Shown: piece after piece, positions 32,088-41,027 of the stretch
Numbering within the stretch: position 1 is the stretch's first letter
How the letters are laid out: every line of letters begins with the position of its first letter
Assembly (NCBI GenBank): GCA_028287235.1
Contig: JAQBQB010000002.1
Span: forward strand, 248,001-312,000
Direction of reading: 5' to 3'
DNA from: Gemmatimonadota bacterium
Lineage (GTDB): Bacteria > Gemmatimonadota > Gemmatimonadetes > Gemmatimonadales > Gemmatimonadaceae
DNA: 64,000 nucleotides
Notes under the pieces: model-generated
Told to the model about the DNA's origin: nothing
The model's database searches: none
What the model saw: only the letters and a program-made list of their open reading frames with translations
Made by a program: the position numbers and the translations under genes

Positions 32088-33098
32088 GTGAGCGTGCCAT
32101 CGTTTCGCCGAATCATGAAATGCTTGTTGGCGTCCGCCGCGCTGTGCGCGTTCTATCTCGTGCCCGCCGCGGCCCAGGTGGCCCAGGTGGCCCAGGTGGC
32201 GCAGGTGGCCACGGGCGATCCAGTGAAGCGCGGGCTCTCGGCGTCGGACTTTCCGCGCACGAAGCAGCTCGCGCCGGGCGTCTACTCCTACGAGGCGCTC
32301 CGCGGCGGTGATCCCGGCGCCCAGATGACGACCGTCAACTTCATCGTCGTCACGAATGATGGAGTGCTCGTTGCGGACGGTCAGGGGAACGTGGCTCAGA
32401 CGAAGGAGATGGTCGACTGGATCGCGAAGGCCACCACGCAGCCGATCAAGTACGTGGTGGTGTGCTCGGATCACGGCGATCACACCGGCGGCAACGCGGC
32501 CTTTCCGGCGGGTGCGACGTTCATCGCCCACCCCACTTCGAAAAAAGTGCTCGAGGACGCCGGACGCCCGCCGCTGCCCACTGAGGCCGTTCCACACCGT
32601 CGCGTGATTCGTCTCGGCGGAAGGGACGTCGAGATTCTCTTCCTCGGCCGCGCGCACACCGGCGGAGACCTCAGCGTGTACCTCCCGAAAGAGCGCATCC
32701 TGTTCATGAGCGAGGCGTACCTGCACTCGATCTTTCCCGCCATGCGCTCGGCATACCCCACGGAGTGGGTCCAGACCATCAAGAACGCCGAGTCGATGGA
32801 CGCCACGTGGTACGTGCCAGGCCATGGCTTCGTCGATGATGCGAAAACTCTAAAGACTGACCTTCCCACCTACCGGAGAGCAGTCGAGCGCGTCATCGCC
32901 GAGGCGACGCGTCTGCACGATGCGAAAATTCCCTGCGCTGCGGCGGGCGCACCGGCGCCGGGCTCGCCCCGGCCGGTATGCGAAGCTGCGACGAAGGGAG
33001 ACTGGGGCGACCTGAAGGGTTGGACGTTATTCCAGGGTCAGCTCGAGATTGCGATTCGCCGGGTGTACGAGGAGCTCGACGGAAAGCTGAGCTACTGA
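32088..33098 (+). CDS. Exported MBL-fold hydrolase with altered metal site
   Basis: A 336-residue metallo-beta-lactamase-fold protein with a signal peptide ending near VPAAAQ. The start is GTG at 32088, backed by GGAG 6 bases before it, rather than the ATG at 32115. The metal motif is CSDHGDHTGG (126-135), so the usual HxHxDH reads SxHxDH (Ser127, His129, Asp131, His132). His190 (AHTGGD) and the last His (VPGHG) are present, while the bridging Asp position reads MSEAY (Glu209). A 9-bp repeat just after the signal peptide gives QVAQVAQVAQV. Reaction unknown; the fold covers hydrolases for lactams, lactones, thioesters and phosphates. Confidence 0.85.
   Translation: MSVPSFRRIMKCLLASAALCAFYLVPAAAQVAQVAQVAQVATGDPVKRGLSASDFPRTKQLAPGVYSYEALRGGDPGAQMTTVNFIVVTNDGVLVADGQGNVAQTKEMVDWIAKATTQPIKYVVVCSDHGDHTGGNAAFPAGATFIAHPTSKKVLEDAGRPPLPTEAVPHRRVIRLGGRDVEILFLGRAHTGGDLSVYLPKERILFMSEAYLHSIFPAMRSAYPTEWVQTIKNAESMDATWYVPGHGFVDDAKTLKTDLPTYRRAVERVIAEATRLHDAKIPCAAAGAPAPGSPRPVCEAATKGDWGDLKGWTLFQGQLEIAIRRVYEELDGKLSY
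32172..32207 (+). repeat. 9-bp coding tandem repeat at the MBL signal cleavage region
   Basis: Four units of GCCCAGGTG (one base varies in the last) encode QVA repeats directly after the signal peptide. Units are in frame, so copy number can change without a frameshift. Confidence 0.8.
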
Positions 33099-33183
33099 CG
33101 CCGGGATTGCGCAGGATGCATGGGGTTGGTAGCTTCGACCTCCACCGAATGAACACCGAACCGCCGCACCATCCGAGGCAACC

Positions 33184-33669
33184 ATGTCCACCGGATCCAC
33201 GCTGTCAGCCGCCGCCGTCACCCCCGACGCGTTCCTCAAACATTGGCTGGGACACCGGCGCCTGACGCGCCGAACGATCGAGGCGTTTCCCGACGATCAA
33301 CTGTTCAGTTTCTCCGTCGGGGGCATGCGGCCATTCGGCGTCCTGGCGCTCGAGATGCTCACGATGGCCGAGCCGATGGTCCGGGGAGTCGTGAGCGGCG
33401 ACTGGGCAACGTCGTCCGATCGCGAGGCCCAGCCCAAGACGGAAATTCTCCGGCGCTGGGACGAGGCCACCGACCAGATCAACGCCCTCTGGCCGCAGAT
33501 TCCGGCGGAGCGATTCCAGGAAACGCTCACCGCCTTCGGCCAATACAAAGATCTCGTGTCGAACCTTCTGCTCTACGTCGTCGACAACGAGATCCATCAC
33601 CGTGGTCAGGGGTACGTCTACCTGCGCGCCTTGGGCATCGAGCCGCCTCCCTTCTACGAGCGAAACTGA
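33184..33669 (+). CDS. DinB/DUF664-family protein
   Basis: A 161-residue four-helix-bundle protein of the DinB superfamily (DNA-damage-inducible and mycothiol/bacillithiol transferase-like). The conserved His triad is visible: His near residue 20 (FLKHWLGHRRL), and HHRGQGYVYLR near the C-terminus, which carries the metal-binding His. GAGG lies 5 bases before the ATG. No signal peptide, so cytoplasmic. Thiol-dependent transfer or detoxification chemistry is the likely role; the substrate is not known. It stands alone between the MBL gene and the convergent DUF6526 gene. Confidence 0.85.
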   Translation: MSTGSTLSAAAVTPDAFLKHWLGHRRLTRRTIEAFPDDQLFSFSVGGMRPFGVLALEMLTMAEPMVRGVVSGDWATSSDREAQPKTEILRRWDEATDQINALWPQIPAERFQETLTAFGQYKDLVSNLLLYVVDNEIHHRGQGYVYLRALGIEPPPFYERN

Positions 33670-33696
33670 TCGAGAGGCGGCACGCCGTGACGGCGG

Positions 33697-34140
33697 TCAG
33701 GCCCGCATGTGGTCCGGCCGCCAGTTCACGACGAGCGCCTTGATCGCCGCGCGCTCCGTGATCTGCTCGTCGAGCACTTTCTTCGCGAGCACGGGCAGCT
33801 CGGCGTCCGACGCGAAGCGAAGCGCGATCAACTGCTCGGGCGTAAAGGCGTCGCGGCGCGATTGCAACTCGGACGGGAGGAGCGCCTCGAGGCGGAGCCG
33901 CTCCTCGAGGCGAATCACTCGATTCTGCACCGCGAGGGGGAACGCCCTCAGATACCAGAACTGTGCAACCAGCGCCACGCCCACGAGGGCGCCGAGCAGT
34001 GAGTCGGGCGTGCGCAACGTCGCCGCGCGGTACAGGGTCCAGACGGCGATCACCAGCGTGAGCGCTCCGGTGACGAAATGAAATCCTGGTACGTACCGGG
34101 CGTGGTTGGAGAACGTCTGTACCTTGGATGAAGCACTCAT
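33697..34140 (-). CDS. DUF6526 membrane protein, 147 aa
   Basis: A small protein with two hydrophobic hairpin segments at about 20-40 (FHFVTGALTLVIAVWTLY) and 47-66 (LLGALVGVALVAQFWYLR), preceded by SNHARYVPGFH and followed by a soluble helical domain with RVIRLEERLRL and FTPEQLIALRFASDAELPVLAKKVLDEQ. This pattern matches DUF6526 (YVPGFH opening, EERLRL helix). Function unknown. The ATG at 34140 has AGGA at a fitting distance. It is convergent with the DinB gene, with 27 bases between stops. Confidence 0.8.
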   Translation of the reverse strand: MSASSKVQTFSNHARYVPGFHFVTGALTLVIAVWTLYRAATLRTPDSLLGALVGVALVAQFWYLRAFPLAVQNRVIRLEERLRLEALLPSELQSRRDAFTPEQLIALRFASDAELPVLAKKVLDEQITERAAIKALVVNWRPDHMRA

Positions 34141-34174
34141 GGCGATCCTCGGCGATAGCGTGAACGAGCGGATG

Positions 34175-34200
34175 CGGCAGGAACGGCAGGAACGGCGGAA
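34175..34200. repeat. Short 9-bp tandem repeat (CGGCAGGAA)
   Basis: Two exact and one altered copy of CGGCAGGAA in the gap between the DUF6526 and kinase-like genes. Noncoding, same 9-base period as the repeats at 32172 and 62774. Confidence 0.5.
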
Positions 34201-34270
34201 GCGGCGGGATGGATTGCTACAGTAGTCGGACGAACCAGCCACAAATCGACATCGTGCTTCCGAGACGGGG

Positions 34271-34915
34271 CTAGACGTGCTCGTGGCCCACCGACCGCCC
34301 CACGAACTCCGCGACCATTGCCCCGGCGTCTGCGACGCCAACGCGACCGGTGTTGACCTGAAGATCGTAGAGCAGCGGGTTCCGCCAGTCGCGATGAAAG
34401 TATCGCTGCACGTACGACTGGCGGTCCTCATCGGCGCGCCGCACCAGCGCGGCGGCGGCGGACGGGTCGAGATTCATTCGAGTGGCGATGCGTTGCAGAC
34501 GAGCATTGAGCGGCGCCACGACTCGAATGTGCATCGCGTCGGACCGATCCGCAAAGATGCACTGTGCCCCGTGGCCGACAACGATGACCGGAAGGGATGC
34601 CGCGGCCTCCGTAATCACGCGGCGCGTCGCCTCGGCGATGGCATCGTGGCTTGGCGCGTCCTCGACCGGAACCGAGTACATGTATGGCTGCGGCACGATC
34701 AGCACGGTGGCGATCCGCGCGAGCAGCGACGGGGTATGCTCGTCGAACGCCTCGACCGTTCCGTCGTCGAGGCGCAGCCGTTCGGCGACGCGGTGCACGA
34801 TGTCGTGGTCGAGCACCGGCCAGCCCAGCCGCGAGGCGAGGTCGCCAGCCAGCTCGCTTCCCCCCGCGCCGAATTCTCGGCTGACCGTAATGAGCCGTAT
34901 CGAAGTCGTCTGCAT
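34271..34915 (-). CDS. Cytidylate-kinase-like family protein
   Basis: A 214-residue protein of the cytidylate-kinase-like (AAA_26) family. The P-loop-equivalent is VSREFGAGGSELAGDLASRLGWPVLD near the N-terminus, followed by DHDIVHRVAERL, VVGHGAQCIFADR and the LID-like RADEDRQSYVQRYFHRDWRNP, all typical of the group. GAGGA precedes the ATG at 34915. Family members are predicted nucleotide or nucleotide-like kinases, but the phosphate acceptor is not established. Divergent from the DUF2911 gene across 173 bases with no clear promoter. Confidence 0.85.
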   Translation of the reverse strand: MQTTSIRLITVSREFGAGGSELAGDLASRLGWPVLDHDIVHRVAERLRLDDGTVEAFDEHTPSLLARIATVLIVPQPYMYSVPVEDAPSHDAIAEATRRVITEAAASLPVIVVGHGAQCIFADRSDAMHIRVVAPLNARLQRIATRMNLDPSAAAALVRRADEDRQSYVQRYFHRDWRNPLLYDLQVNTGRVGVADAGAMVAEFVGRSVGHEHV

Positions 34916-35088
34916 CGGAATCCTCGCCCCCCCGGTCGATCGACGCCGCCCCGTTCGTTGACCCGCCGACGGATTAGTGCGAATAGCGCACCGTCGCGCC
35001 AGACGCGACCCTTGCCATCGAGCCAGTCGTCGCTGAAGCTTCGCAGCCCCTACCGCATCCCACCAGAGCCACTCCGGGACGAAAGAAC

Positions 35089-36222
35089 ATGAAATACGCC
35101 TGTATTTTCGCGGCAGCCGTTGGCATTGCCGCTTCGTCGGTCGCGAGCGCCCAGGACGCGACGATCGTCTATCGCCTCGGCCACGACACCGTTGCCGTCG
35201 AGCAGTTCTCTCGCACGCCCACGCGCCTCGCCGGTGAGAGCGTCACACGCGCGGGCCTGGCGATCCAGCGTATTCAGTATGATGTGACGCTGGCCGCCGA
35301 CGGTCGCCCCACCGCGGCCGTGATCCGCCGGCGCCAGGCAGATGGCTCGCCCTTCCCCAATGCTCCGGTGGAGTATCGCTTCACCCTCCGCGCCGACTCG
35401 GCGAAACGCCAGATCGTATGGAAGGACAGCACGCAGTCGCAGAGCTTCGCGGCGCCGAATGCATTCCCCGCATTTCCCGTCTATTCCTATGCACCGTTCG
35501 AGTTGCTCTATGCACGCGGGCGCGCGCGCGACTCCGTCCTTGCCATTGGACTCGGCGGAGACGCGGTGGGCGTGATCGGACTGCAGTCGTATGCCGGCGA
35601 CACCCTTCGCATGCGCGGCGGAACGTATCAGATGCTCGTTCGCTTCGATCGCGACGGCCGCCTTCAAACGACCGATGGCGGATTGACGACGAACAAGGCC
35701 ATCGGCACGCGCGCACAAGGACGCGTCGACATCGCCGCCCTCGCGGCGGCGATGAAGCCGACCGGTGTGCTGTCGCCGCGCGCCACGGCGTACGCCGCCT
35801 TCTCGCGCGGCCCGATCCTCGTCAACTACGGACGTCCCGCGGTGCGCGAGCGCACCGTGTGGGGCGGCGTCCTCGTTCCGTACGACTCTATCTGGCGCAC
35901 CGGCGCCAATGAAGCGACACATCTCGCCACGTCGAAGACGATCGCGCTCGGCGACCTGACGCTCGCGCCGGGACTGTACACGCTTTGGACGCAGCACACG
36001 CGCAACGGCACGTTCCTCATCGTCAACAAGCAGGTCGGCCAATGGGGCACGGAGTATCAGCCGTCGCAGGACCTGGGCCGAGTGAAGATGGATTTCGCGC
36101 GCACCGCCGAGCATGTCGAGGACTTCACCATCAACGTGCGAGCGACCGCGCCGAATCGCGGCGCGATCGACTTCGTGTGGGGCGACTCCATGGCGACCGC
36201 AAACTTCACGGTGCGCCCATGA
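35089..36222 (+). CDS. Exported DUF2911 protein
   Basis: A 377-residue secreted protein with a signal peptide (MKYACIFAAAVGIAASSVASAQ). Two parts: a beta-rich N-terminal domain (about 25-230) that resembles a lipid or sugar-binding barrel, and the C-terminal DUF2911 domain (about 235-375). The latter has GPILVNYGRPAVRERTVWGG, PYDSIWRTGANEATHLATSK and TLAPGLYTLWT, all family hallmarks. Function of the family is unknown; it is common in Bacteroidota and Gemmatimonadota. The stop lies 73 bases from the convergent M20 peptidase stop. Confidence 0.82.
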   Translation: MKYACIFAAAVGIAASSVASAQDATIVYRLGHDTVAVEQFSRTPTRLAGESVTRAGLAIQRIQYDVTLAADGRPTAAVIRRRQADGSPFPNAPVEYRFTLRADSAKRQIVWKDSTQSQSFAAPNAFPAFPVYSYAPFELLYARGRARDSVLAIGLGGDAVGVIGLQSYAGDTLRMRGGTYQMLVRFDRDGRLQTTDGGLTTNKAIGTRAQGRVDIAALAAAMKPTGVLSPRATAYAAFSRGPILVNYGRPAVRERTVWGGVLVPYDSIWRTGANEATHLATSKTIALGDLTLAPGLYTLWTQHTRNGTFLIVNKQVGQWGTEYQPSQDLGRVKMDFARTAEHVEDFTINVRATAPNRGAIDFVWGDSMATANFTVRP

Positions 36223-36295
36223 TCCGCAACCGGTTCGCCCAGCTGCTAGCCGCGGCGGTTGCGGTCGATGGCGACCTTGCCCCGCCCTCCGCGGT

Positions 36296-37705
36296 TCAAG
36301 CTTTTCTCAATCTCTCGCCCGCGCCCAAGATTTCCCAAACGCGCGCCCACGCCTCGAGCCCCTCGTGCAGCCGGTGCACGCGAAAGAACTCGTTGGGCGA
36401 GTGATAGTCCTCGTCGGCCGTCGAGAATGAAAAGAAGACGGTGTCGATTCCCATGTGGCGTTTGAACAACTCCGAGATCGGCACCGTTCCGCCCATGCTG
36501 ACCCGCAGCGGGTGCACACCATATACAGCGGTCAGCGCCGCGTCCGCAGCGCGAAGCGCGAAATGATCGGTGGGAATGCGATAGGCGCGCGCGCCGTGAT
36601 CACCCGGCGCGATCGTCAATCGCGTCGCCGGGGACGCGTGAGCCTCGAGGTGGCGAACCACCAGCGCGACGACTGCGTCCGGATCCTGGTCGGGTACGAG
36701 ACGGCACGTGATCTTCGCGCGAGCCTCGGCCGGAATCACGGTCTTGCCTCCCGGCCCCTCGTAGCCACCCCACATCCCGTTCAGCTCGAGCGTGGGCCGC
36801 GTCCACTGGCGCTCCAGTGTCGTGTATCCCGGCTCGCCGAACGGGGCAAGCGCACCGACCTGCGCGAGATACACCTTCTCGTCGAAGGGTAGCGCCGCAA
36901 TCTCGGCTCGCTCGGCGGCGCTGAGCTCGCGCACCGTATCATAGAAACCCGCCACGGCCACTCGACCGTTAGGCTCATGGAGCGTGGCGATCAGTTGCGC
37001 CATCGCGTGCAGCGGATTCGCGACGCCGCCGCCGTGACGCCCCGAATGCAGATCCTTGGACGGGCCGGTCAGCGCGAGCTCGAGCCCCGCGAGTCCGCGG
37101 CTCGCCACCGTCAGCGACGGCTCGTCGATCCGCCACATCGCGCCGTCGGCGGACAGCACGAAGTCGGCGGCGAGCAATGCCTTGTGCTCCTGAATGAAGC
37201 GGTCGAGGCTCGGGCTGCCGATCTCCTCCTCGCCCTCGAGCATGAACTTGATGTTGATCGGCAGCCTACCCGACGTCGCGAAGAAGGCCTGCGCGACCTT
37301 GATCGGGATCAGCATCGGCCCCTTGTCGTCCGACACGCCGCGCGCGTAGAGACGCCCGTCGCGCACCGTCGGCACGAACGGAGGCGTTTGCCACTTCTCT
37401 AATGGATCGGGCGGCTGCACATCGTAGTGGCCGTAGACGAGCACCGTCGGCTTGCCGGGCGCGCCGAGCCACTCGGCGTAGATGACAGGGTTGCCGGGCG
37501 TGGCGATCGTCCGGACTGTGAACGGGCCGGCGGATGTGAGCGCGTCGGCAACCCACTGCGCCGCGGCGGCCATATCGCTAGCGTGCGCCGGATCGGTGCT
37601 CACGCTCGGAATCGCCGCGAACTCGATCAGCTCGTCCAGAGCACGCTCGTGATTCGCCTCGAGGTGGGCGAGAACCTTCGCGAGATTGTTCACGTCGTCT
37701 GCCAT
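36296..37705 (-). CDS. M20 family dipeptidase/carboxypeptidase
   Basis: Cytoplasmic zinc peptidase, 469 residues, CNDP/DapE-like. Metal and catalytic motifs: LVYGHYDVQPPDP (His and Asp), ARGVSDDKGP (bridging Asp), MLEGEEEIGSP (general base and ligand Glu), the dimer-domain loop DLHSGRHGGGVANP with its His, and YHSPNEFF with the last His. No signal peptide. Its ATG shares one base with the SDR stop (TGATG at 37703-37707), so it is the last gene of a coupled run. Context with a creatininase-family enzyme and a SusCD importer suggests it cleaves a peptide or amide taken up by that system. Confidence 0.93.
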   Translation of the reverse strand: MADDVNNLAKVLAHLEANHERALDELIEFAAIPSVSTDPAHASDMAAAAQWVADALTSAGPFTVRTIATPGNPVIYAEWLGAPGKPTVLVYGHYDVQPPDPLEKWQTPPFVPTVRDGRLYARGVSDDKGPMLIPIKVAQAFFATSGRLPINIKFMLEGEEEIGSPSLDRFIQEHKALLAADFVLSADGAMWRIDEPSLTVASRGLAGLELALTGPSKDLHSGRHGGGVANPLHAMAQLIATLHEPNGRVAVAGFYDTVRELSAAERAEIAALPFDEKVYLAQVGALAPFGEPGYTTLERQWTRPTLELNGMWGGYEGPGGKTVIPAEARAKITCRLVPDQDPDAVVALVVRHLEAHASPATRLTIAPGDHGARAYRIPTDHFALRAADAALTAVYGVHPLRVSMGGTVPISELFKRHMGIDTVFFSFSTADEDYHSPNEFFRVHRLHEGLEAWARVWEILGAGERLRKA

Positions 37706-38472
37706 CACTTGCCGCCGTCGATCGAGATCACCTGTCCCGTGATCCACTTGGCGAAGTCCGAGGCGAAAAAGAGAACACCATGCGCGATGTCGTCGGGCGT
37801 GCCGAGTCGCTTGAGCGCAATGCGATCGATCAACGCTCGCTGCCCCTCTTCGCCGTACGATTGCCACTGACGCTCGGTCGCCGGGTTCGAGCGCACGAAA
37901 CCTGGCGCGATGTTGTTGACGGTGATACCCCACGGACCCAGCTCGTGCGCGAGCTGTCGCGTGAGCCCGATCTGCGCGGCCTTCGCCGACGCGTACGCCT
38001 GAATGCCGGTGAGACTGATCCCGAGCCCTGCCCCGCTCGAGATGTTGACGATCCGGCCACTGCCCGCCGCCTTCATGGCGGGAGCGACGGCCTGTGAAAA
38101 CTGAAATACGCCGGTCACGTTGACGTCGATGATCGTCTGCCAGTCGGCGCGCGACACCTCTTCGAGCGGACGCCCCACCTGGCCGAGCACTCCGCCAGCA
38201 TTGTTCACCAGAATGTCGACGCGGCCCGTTGCCGCGAGCGCATCGGCGACGCATGCGTTCACGGCGCTCCCGTCGGTCACGTCCACGACACGTCCGACAC
38301 AAGTGCCGCCCACCGCGTGGCACAGCCGCGCGGTTTCCATGATCTCCTCCTCCATCACGTCGCACGCCCAGACACTCGCGCCGCGCTGGGCGAACGCCAA
38401 GCTGATTGCACGCCCGAACCCGTGCGCCGCGCCCGTGACGATGGCCGTCTTGCCGCCGAATTCGACGTTCAT
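37705..38472 (-). CDS. Short-chain dehydrogenase/reductase
   Basis: Classical SDR of 255 residues. Cofactor motif TGAAHGFGRAIS (14-25), NNAG in ILVNNAGG, catalytic Ser in VNISSGAG, and YASAK as the YxxxK pair; the C-terminus ends GQVISIDGGK. The Asp in CDVMEEE after the second strand favours NAD over NADP. It overlaps the upstream reductase gene by ATGA (38469-38472) and the M20 gene by one base. The substrate is unknown, but position implies a step in the same catabolic route. Confidence 0.93.
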   Translation of the reverse strand: MNVEFGGKTAIVTGAAHGFGRAISLAFAQRGASVWACDVMEEEIMETARLCHAVGGTCVGRVVDVTDGSAVNACVADALAATGRVDILVNNAGGVLGQVGRPLEEVSRADWQTIIDVNVTGVFQFSQAVAPAMKAAGSGRIVNISSGAGLGISLTGIQAYASAKAAQIGLTRQLAHELGPWGITVNNIAPGFVRSNPATERQWQSYGEEGQRALIDRIALKRLGTPDDIAHGVLFFASDFAKWITGQVISIDGGK

Positions 38473-39494
38473 GCGCGACCGCTCGGCTGCACCGCCGCCA
38501 GCGAGTCCAACGTGGCGAGCGACTGCGTGCGCCCGCCCGCTTCGATCTCGTGAACGAGCTCGACGAGACGTTCGGTGAGCGGTGTCGGCACACCCACCTC
38601 GCGCCCAAGGGTCACGACGATCCCGAGTTGCGCATCGACCTCGGTGCGGCGCTTGCGCACGGCGAGATCTCGCCAGATGCCGCTGTGCGTCTTGGCCGAG
38701 CGTCGGTTGAACGCGACGAGTTGGTCGAGCGACCGCTCGGCCTCGCCGCCGGGCGCCTCGGGCCGAAACGCGCGAGGGTCGAACCCATCGAAGGCCTCGA
38801 GCATCACGCCGCGCGCATCGGCGACGGCGAGAATCTCGCGCGCCAGTCCGATGTACAGTTCGCGGTAGGCGAGCATGGCCAACGCGTCGGCGATCGGCTC
38901 ATCGGTCAACGCCGTCGCGAACAGCATCGCACCATATGCCTCTTTCGCCCACAGGTAGCCCCAGATGTTCGGCGTTGCCACCGCGCGGGAGTCGAAGTCG
39001 AGCCATGCGTCGCGGATCGCGGTCACCCGCGGAGTGACCCGGCCGTCGATCTCACCGACGACCACGGCGCCGCGGCCGCCGTAGTGAATCAGGCCCGGCT
39101 CCAAGTAGTCCGCGCCGAAGTTGACGAACGCTCCCACTGTTCGCTGGGCGCCGACGATGGCCGCGATCGCAAGCTCGTTGAGCCCATTCTGTGCCGAGAT
39201 CACGCACCCGTCCGCGGCCAGGTGCGGAAGCAATGCATGTGTCGCGCTCTCGGTGTGGTGCGCTTTCGTCGCGAGAACGATCGCGTCCCACTCACCGGCC
39301 ACGTCGCTCGGCGCGAACGCGGGCACCCGCACGGCGAGCTCCGCGATCGGCCCGGCGACGCGAAGTCCCGAGCGATTGATCGCGGCGACGTGATCGTCGG
39401 CGCTGTCCACGAGCGTCACATCGTGGCCGGCGTGCGCGAGATGCGCGCCCATCGTGCCGCCGATCGCGCCCGCACCCCAGATCAGAAAGCGCAT
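38469..39494 (-). CDS. Ketopantoate reductase-family (PanE/ApbA) oxidoreductase
   Basis: A 341-residue NAD(P)-dependent reductase of the ketopantoate reductase group. The nucleotide site is WGAGAIGGTMGAHLAHAGHDVTLVD at the N-terminus, followed by VLATKAHHTESA and SAQNGLNELAIA, and the C-terminal helical domain has the catalytic-region LWAKEAYGAMLFATALTD. Catabolic operons often carry such paralogues, so this need not make pantoate. It is 25 bases from the creatininase gene and overlaps the SDR gene by 4 bases. Confidence 0.88.
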   Translation of the reverse strand: MRFLIWGAGAIGGTMGAHLAHAGHDVTLVDSADDHVAAINRSGLRVAGPIAELAVRVPAFAPSDVAGEWDAIVLATKAHHTESATHALLPHLAADGCVISAQNGLNELAIAAIVGAQRTVGAFVNFGADYLEPGLIHYGGRGAVVVGEIDGRVTPRVTAIRDAWLDFDSRAVATPNIWGYLWAKEAYGAMLFATALTDEPIADALAMLAYRELYIGLAREILAVADARGVMLEAFDGFDPRAFRPEAPGGEAERSLDQLVAFNRRSAKTHSGIWRDLAVRKRRTEVDAQLGIVVTLGREVGVPTPLTERLVELVHEIEAGGRTQSLATLDSLAAVQPSGRA

Positions 39495-39519
39495 CTATCC
39501 CGCCGGCTACGGCCTCGGC

Positions 39520-40233
39520 TCACGCGCCGCCCCACGATCCGTCGAGCAGCGCGCGCGTTTCTTCGACCGCGACCTTCCAGAGTGCGAGCATGTCGTCGTC
39601 GGATCGCTGATACCGTCCGCCGTAGTTGCCGTCGCCGAGGTAGCGGCGCAGCGCGACGGGATCGAGCAGGCGCACCTTGTCGAGATCGACCATCGGCCGC
39701 GGCTCGCTTGGCATGTCGGCGTTCGGCGCGGACAGTCGCGTCCACGGGAAATTTTCCATCCAGGAGCCGTGCGACGCGACGGGATCGATCGCCTGCACCT
39801 TGGCCCACGTGCGCGGCGCGTTCCACCAGTTGTGGAAGATGACGCGGCAGCCGGCGTTGTCCGCGGCCCACTCCTGCGCGAACTGCTGCACCGCCCCGTT
39901 GCCGCCATGCCCATTGACGATGAAGATGCGCCGGAATCCGCTGTGCGCCATGCTGTCGAGGATGTCGCGCACGACGTTCAGGTGTGTCTCGACCCGAAGC
40001 GAGATCGACCCCGGAAACTCGCGGAAGTAGGGCGTGACGCCGTACGCCACGACCGGAAACACCGGAACGCCGAGTGGCTCGGCAGCCTCCGCGGCAACGC
40101 GCTCCGGGAGGATGCAATCCACCGTGAGTCGCAGGTAACTGTGCTGCTCGGTGCTGCCCAGCGGCAACACCGCGCGATCGTCGTGTTGGAGGTATGACTC
40201 GACCTGCATCCAGCTCATGTCGGAAATGCGCAC
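39520..40233 (-). CDS. Creatininase-family amidohydrolase
   Basis: A 237-residue metal-dependent amidohydrolase. Metal-site motif LPLGSTEQHSYLRLTVD keeps the Glu, His and Asp ligands of the family (consensus GSxEQHGPHLPLxTD), IVNGHGGNGA is the second signature, and a later SHGSWMEN supplies the His/Glu pair. Family members open cyclic amides such as creatinine or act as peptidases in cofactor maturation. It starts with GTG at 40233, with GGAG about 9 bases upstream. It is the first enzyme after the SusC/SusD/DUF4397 genes and is followed by KPR, SDR and M20 genes. Confidence 0.88.
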   Translation of the reverse strand: MRISDMSWMQVESYLQHDDRAVLPLGSTEQHSYLRLTVDCILPERVAAEAAEPLGVPVFPVVAYGVTPYFREFPGSISLRVETHLNVVRDILDSMAHSGFRRIFIVNGHGGNGAVQQFAQEWAADNAGCRVIFHNWWNAPRTWAKVQAIDPVASHGSWMENFPWTRLSAPNADMPSEPRPMVDLDKVRLLDPVALRRYLGDGNYGGRYQRSDDDMLALWKVAVEETRALLDGSWGGA

Positions 40234-40251
40234 GTGCGATACTCCGCCTCC

Positions 40252-41016
40252 TCAGCGATCGGCGAGTGTGAATGCGATGAGCGGCGCTCCGCCGATATTC
40301 CGGTCTGCGACGACGATGGTGCTTCCTGCTCCGCCACTCAACGCGAGGCTGGCCAGGTTGACGCTCACTGCCGCCGCGCGCGCCGTCGGTGCCGTGCCGG
40401 CTGGAGCGGCGCGGACCTGATACGTTCCCGGCGCGAGGCTCGCGTAAGCCGAGGCGCCACGATACGCAACGTTCGCGAAGGTGGGCGTCGCCGCGGCGAG
40501 GTCGGCGTTCGGCGCGGTGACGAAGATGTCTACCGCGCCGGCGGTCGGACTGAGGTTGACGGCCCGCAGACGAGCCTGGGTCGATGCGACCACCGGGTTG
40601 GAATCATTGACCACGAGCGACGTCACGGCGCTCGCAGCGGCGCCGCCGACCGCGTACACCGTTTGATCCTGTCCGGCCGCGACCGTGAAGCTCACCGTCG
40701 CGACGACGACGCTCGTATCCGCGGTGCGCTTGAGCACGAGGGTGCGCGGCCCAGTGAGAATCGCCGAGTAGATCGCCGTCGACGGCGACGGCAGCGTCGC
40801 GGGCGTGCTCTGGGTGTAGGTGAGATTCACGCCGAAGGGCACGCCTTCGAGAATCGCGTTGACGCGTCCCCGGGTCGTGTCGGTGATCAGGTTCACGAAG
40901 CGGATGCGTCCCGTCGGCCCGGTGGGCTCGAGCGGACCAGGCGCTTCCTTCGTTCCGCACGCGGCGGCCACGACGAGCCCCGTGAGCGCGGCGAGTGTTT
41001 GGAATTTCCTCATCAT
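40252..41016 (-). CDS. DUF4397 lipoprotein
   Basis: A 254-residue lipoprotein: lipobox VVAAAC (Cys20), a short Pro/Gly linker, then a beta-sandwich domain from residue 35 with RIRFVNLITDTTRGRVNAIL and, later, LRAVNLSPTAGAVDIFVTAP and AYASLAPGTYQVRAAPAG, which are the DUF4397 pattern (VHxSPxAPxVDVYV). Function unknown; surface or outer-leaflet location likely. It lies between SusD (11-base gap) and the creatininase gene (18-base gap), so it is probably an accessory binding protein of the transporter. Confidence 0.8.
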   Translation of the reverse strand: MMRKFQTLAALTGLVVAAACGTKEAPGPLEPTGPTGRIRFVNLITDTTRGRVNAILEGVPFGVNLTYTQSTPATLPSPSTAIYSAILTGPRTLVLKRTADTSVVVATVSFTVAAGQDQTVYAVGGAAASAVTSLVVNDSNPVVASTQARLRAVNLSPTAGAVDIFVTAPNADLAAATPTFANVAYRGASAYASLAPGTYQVRAAPAGTAPTARAAAVSVNLASLALSGGAGSTIVVADRNIGGAPLIAFTLADR

Positions 41017-41027
41017 GTGCGTCGGCC

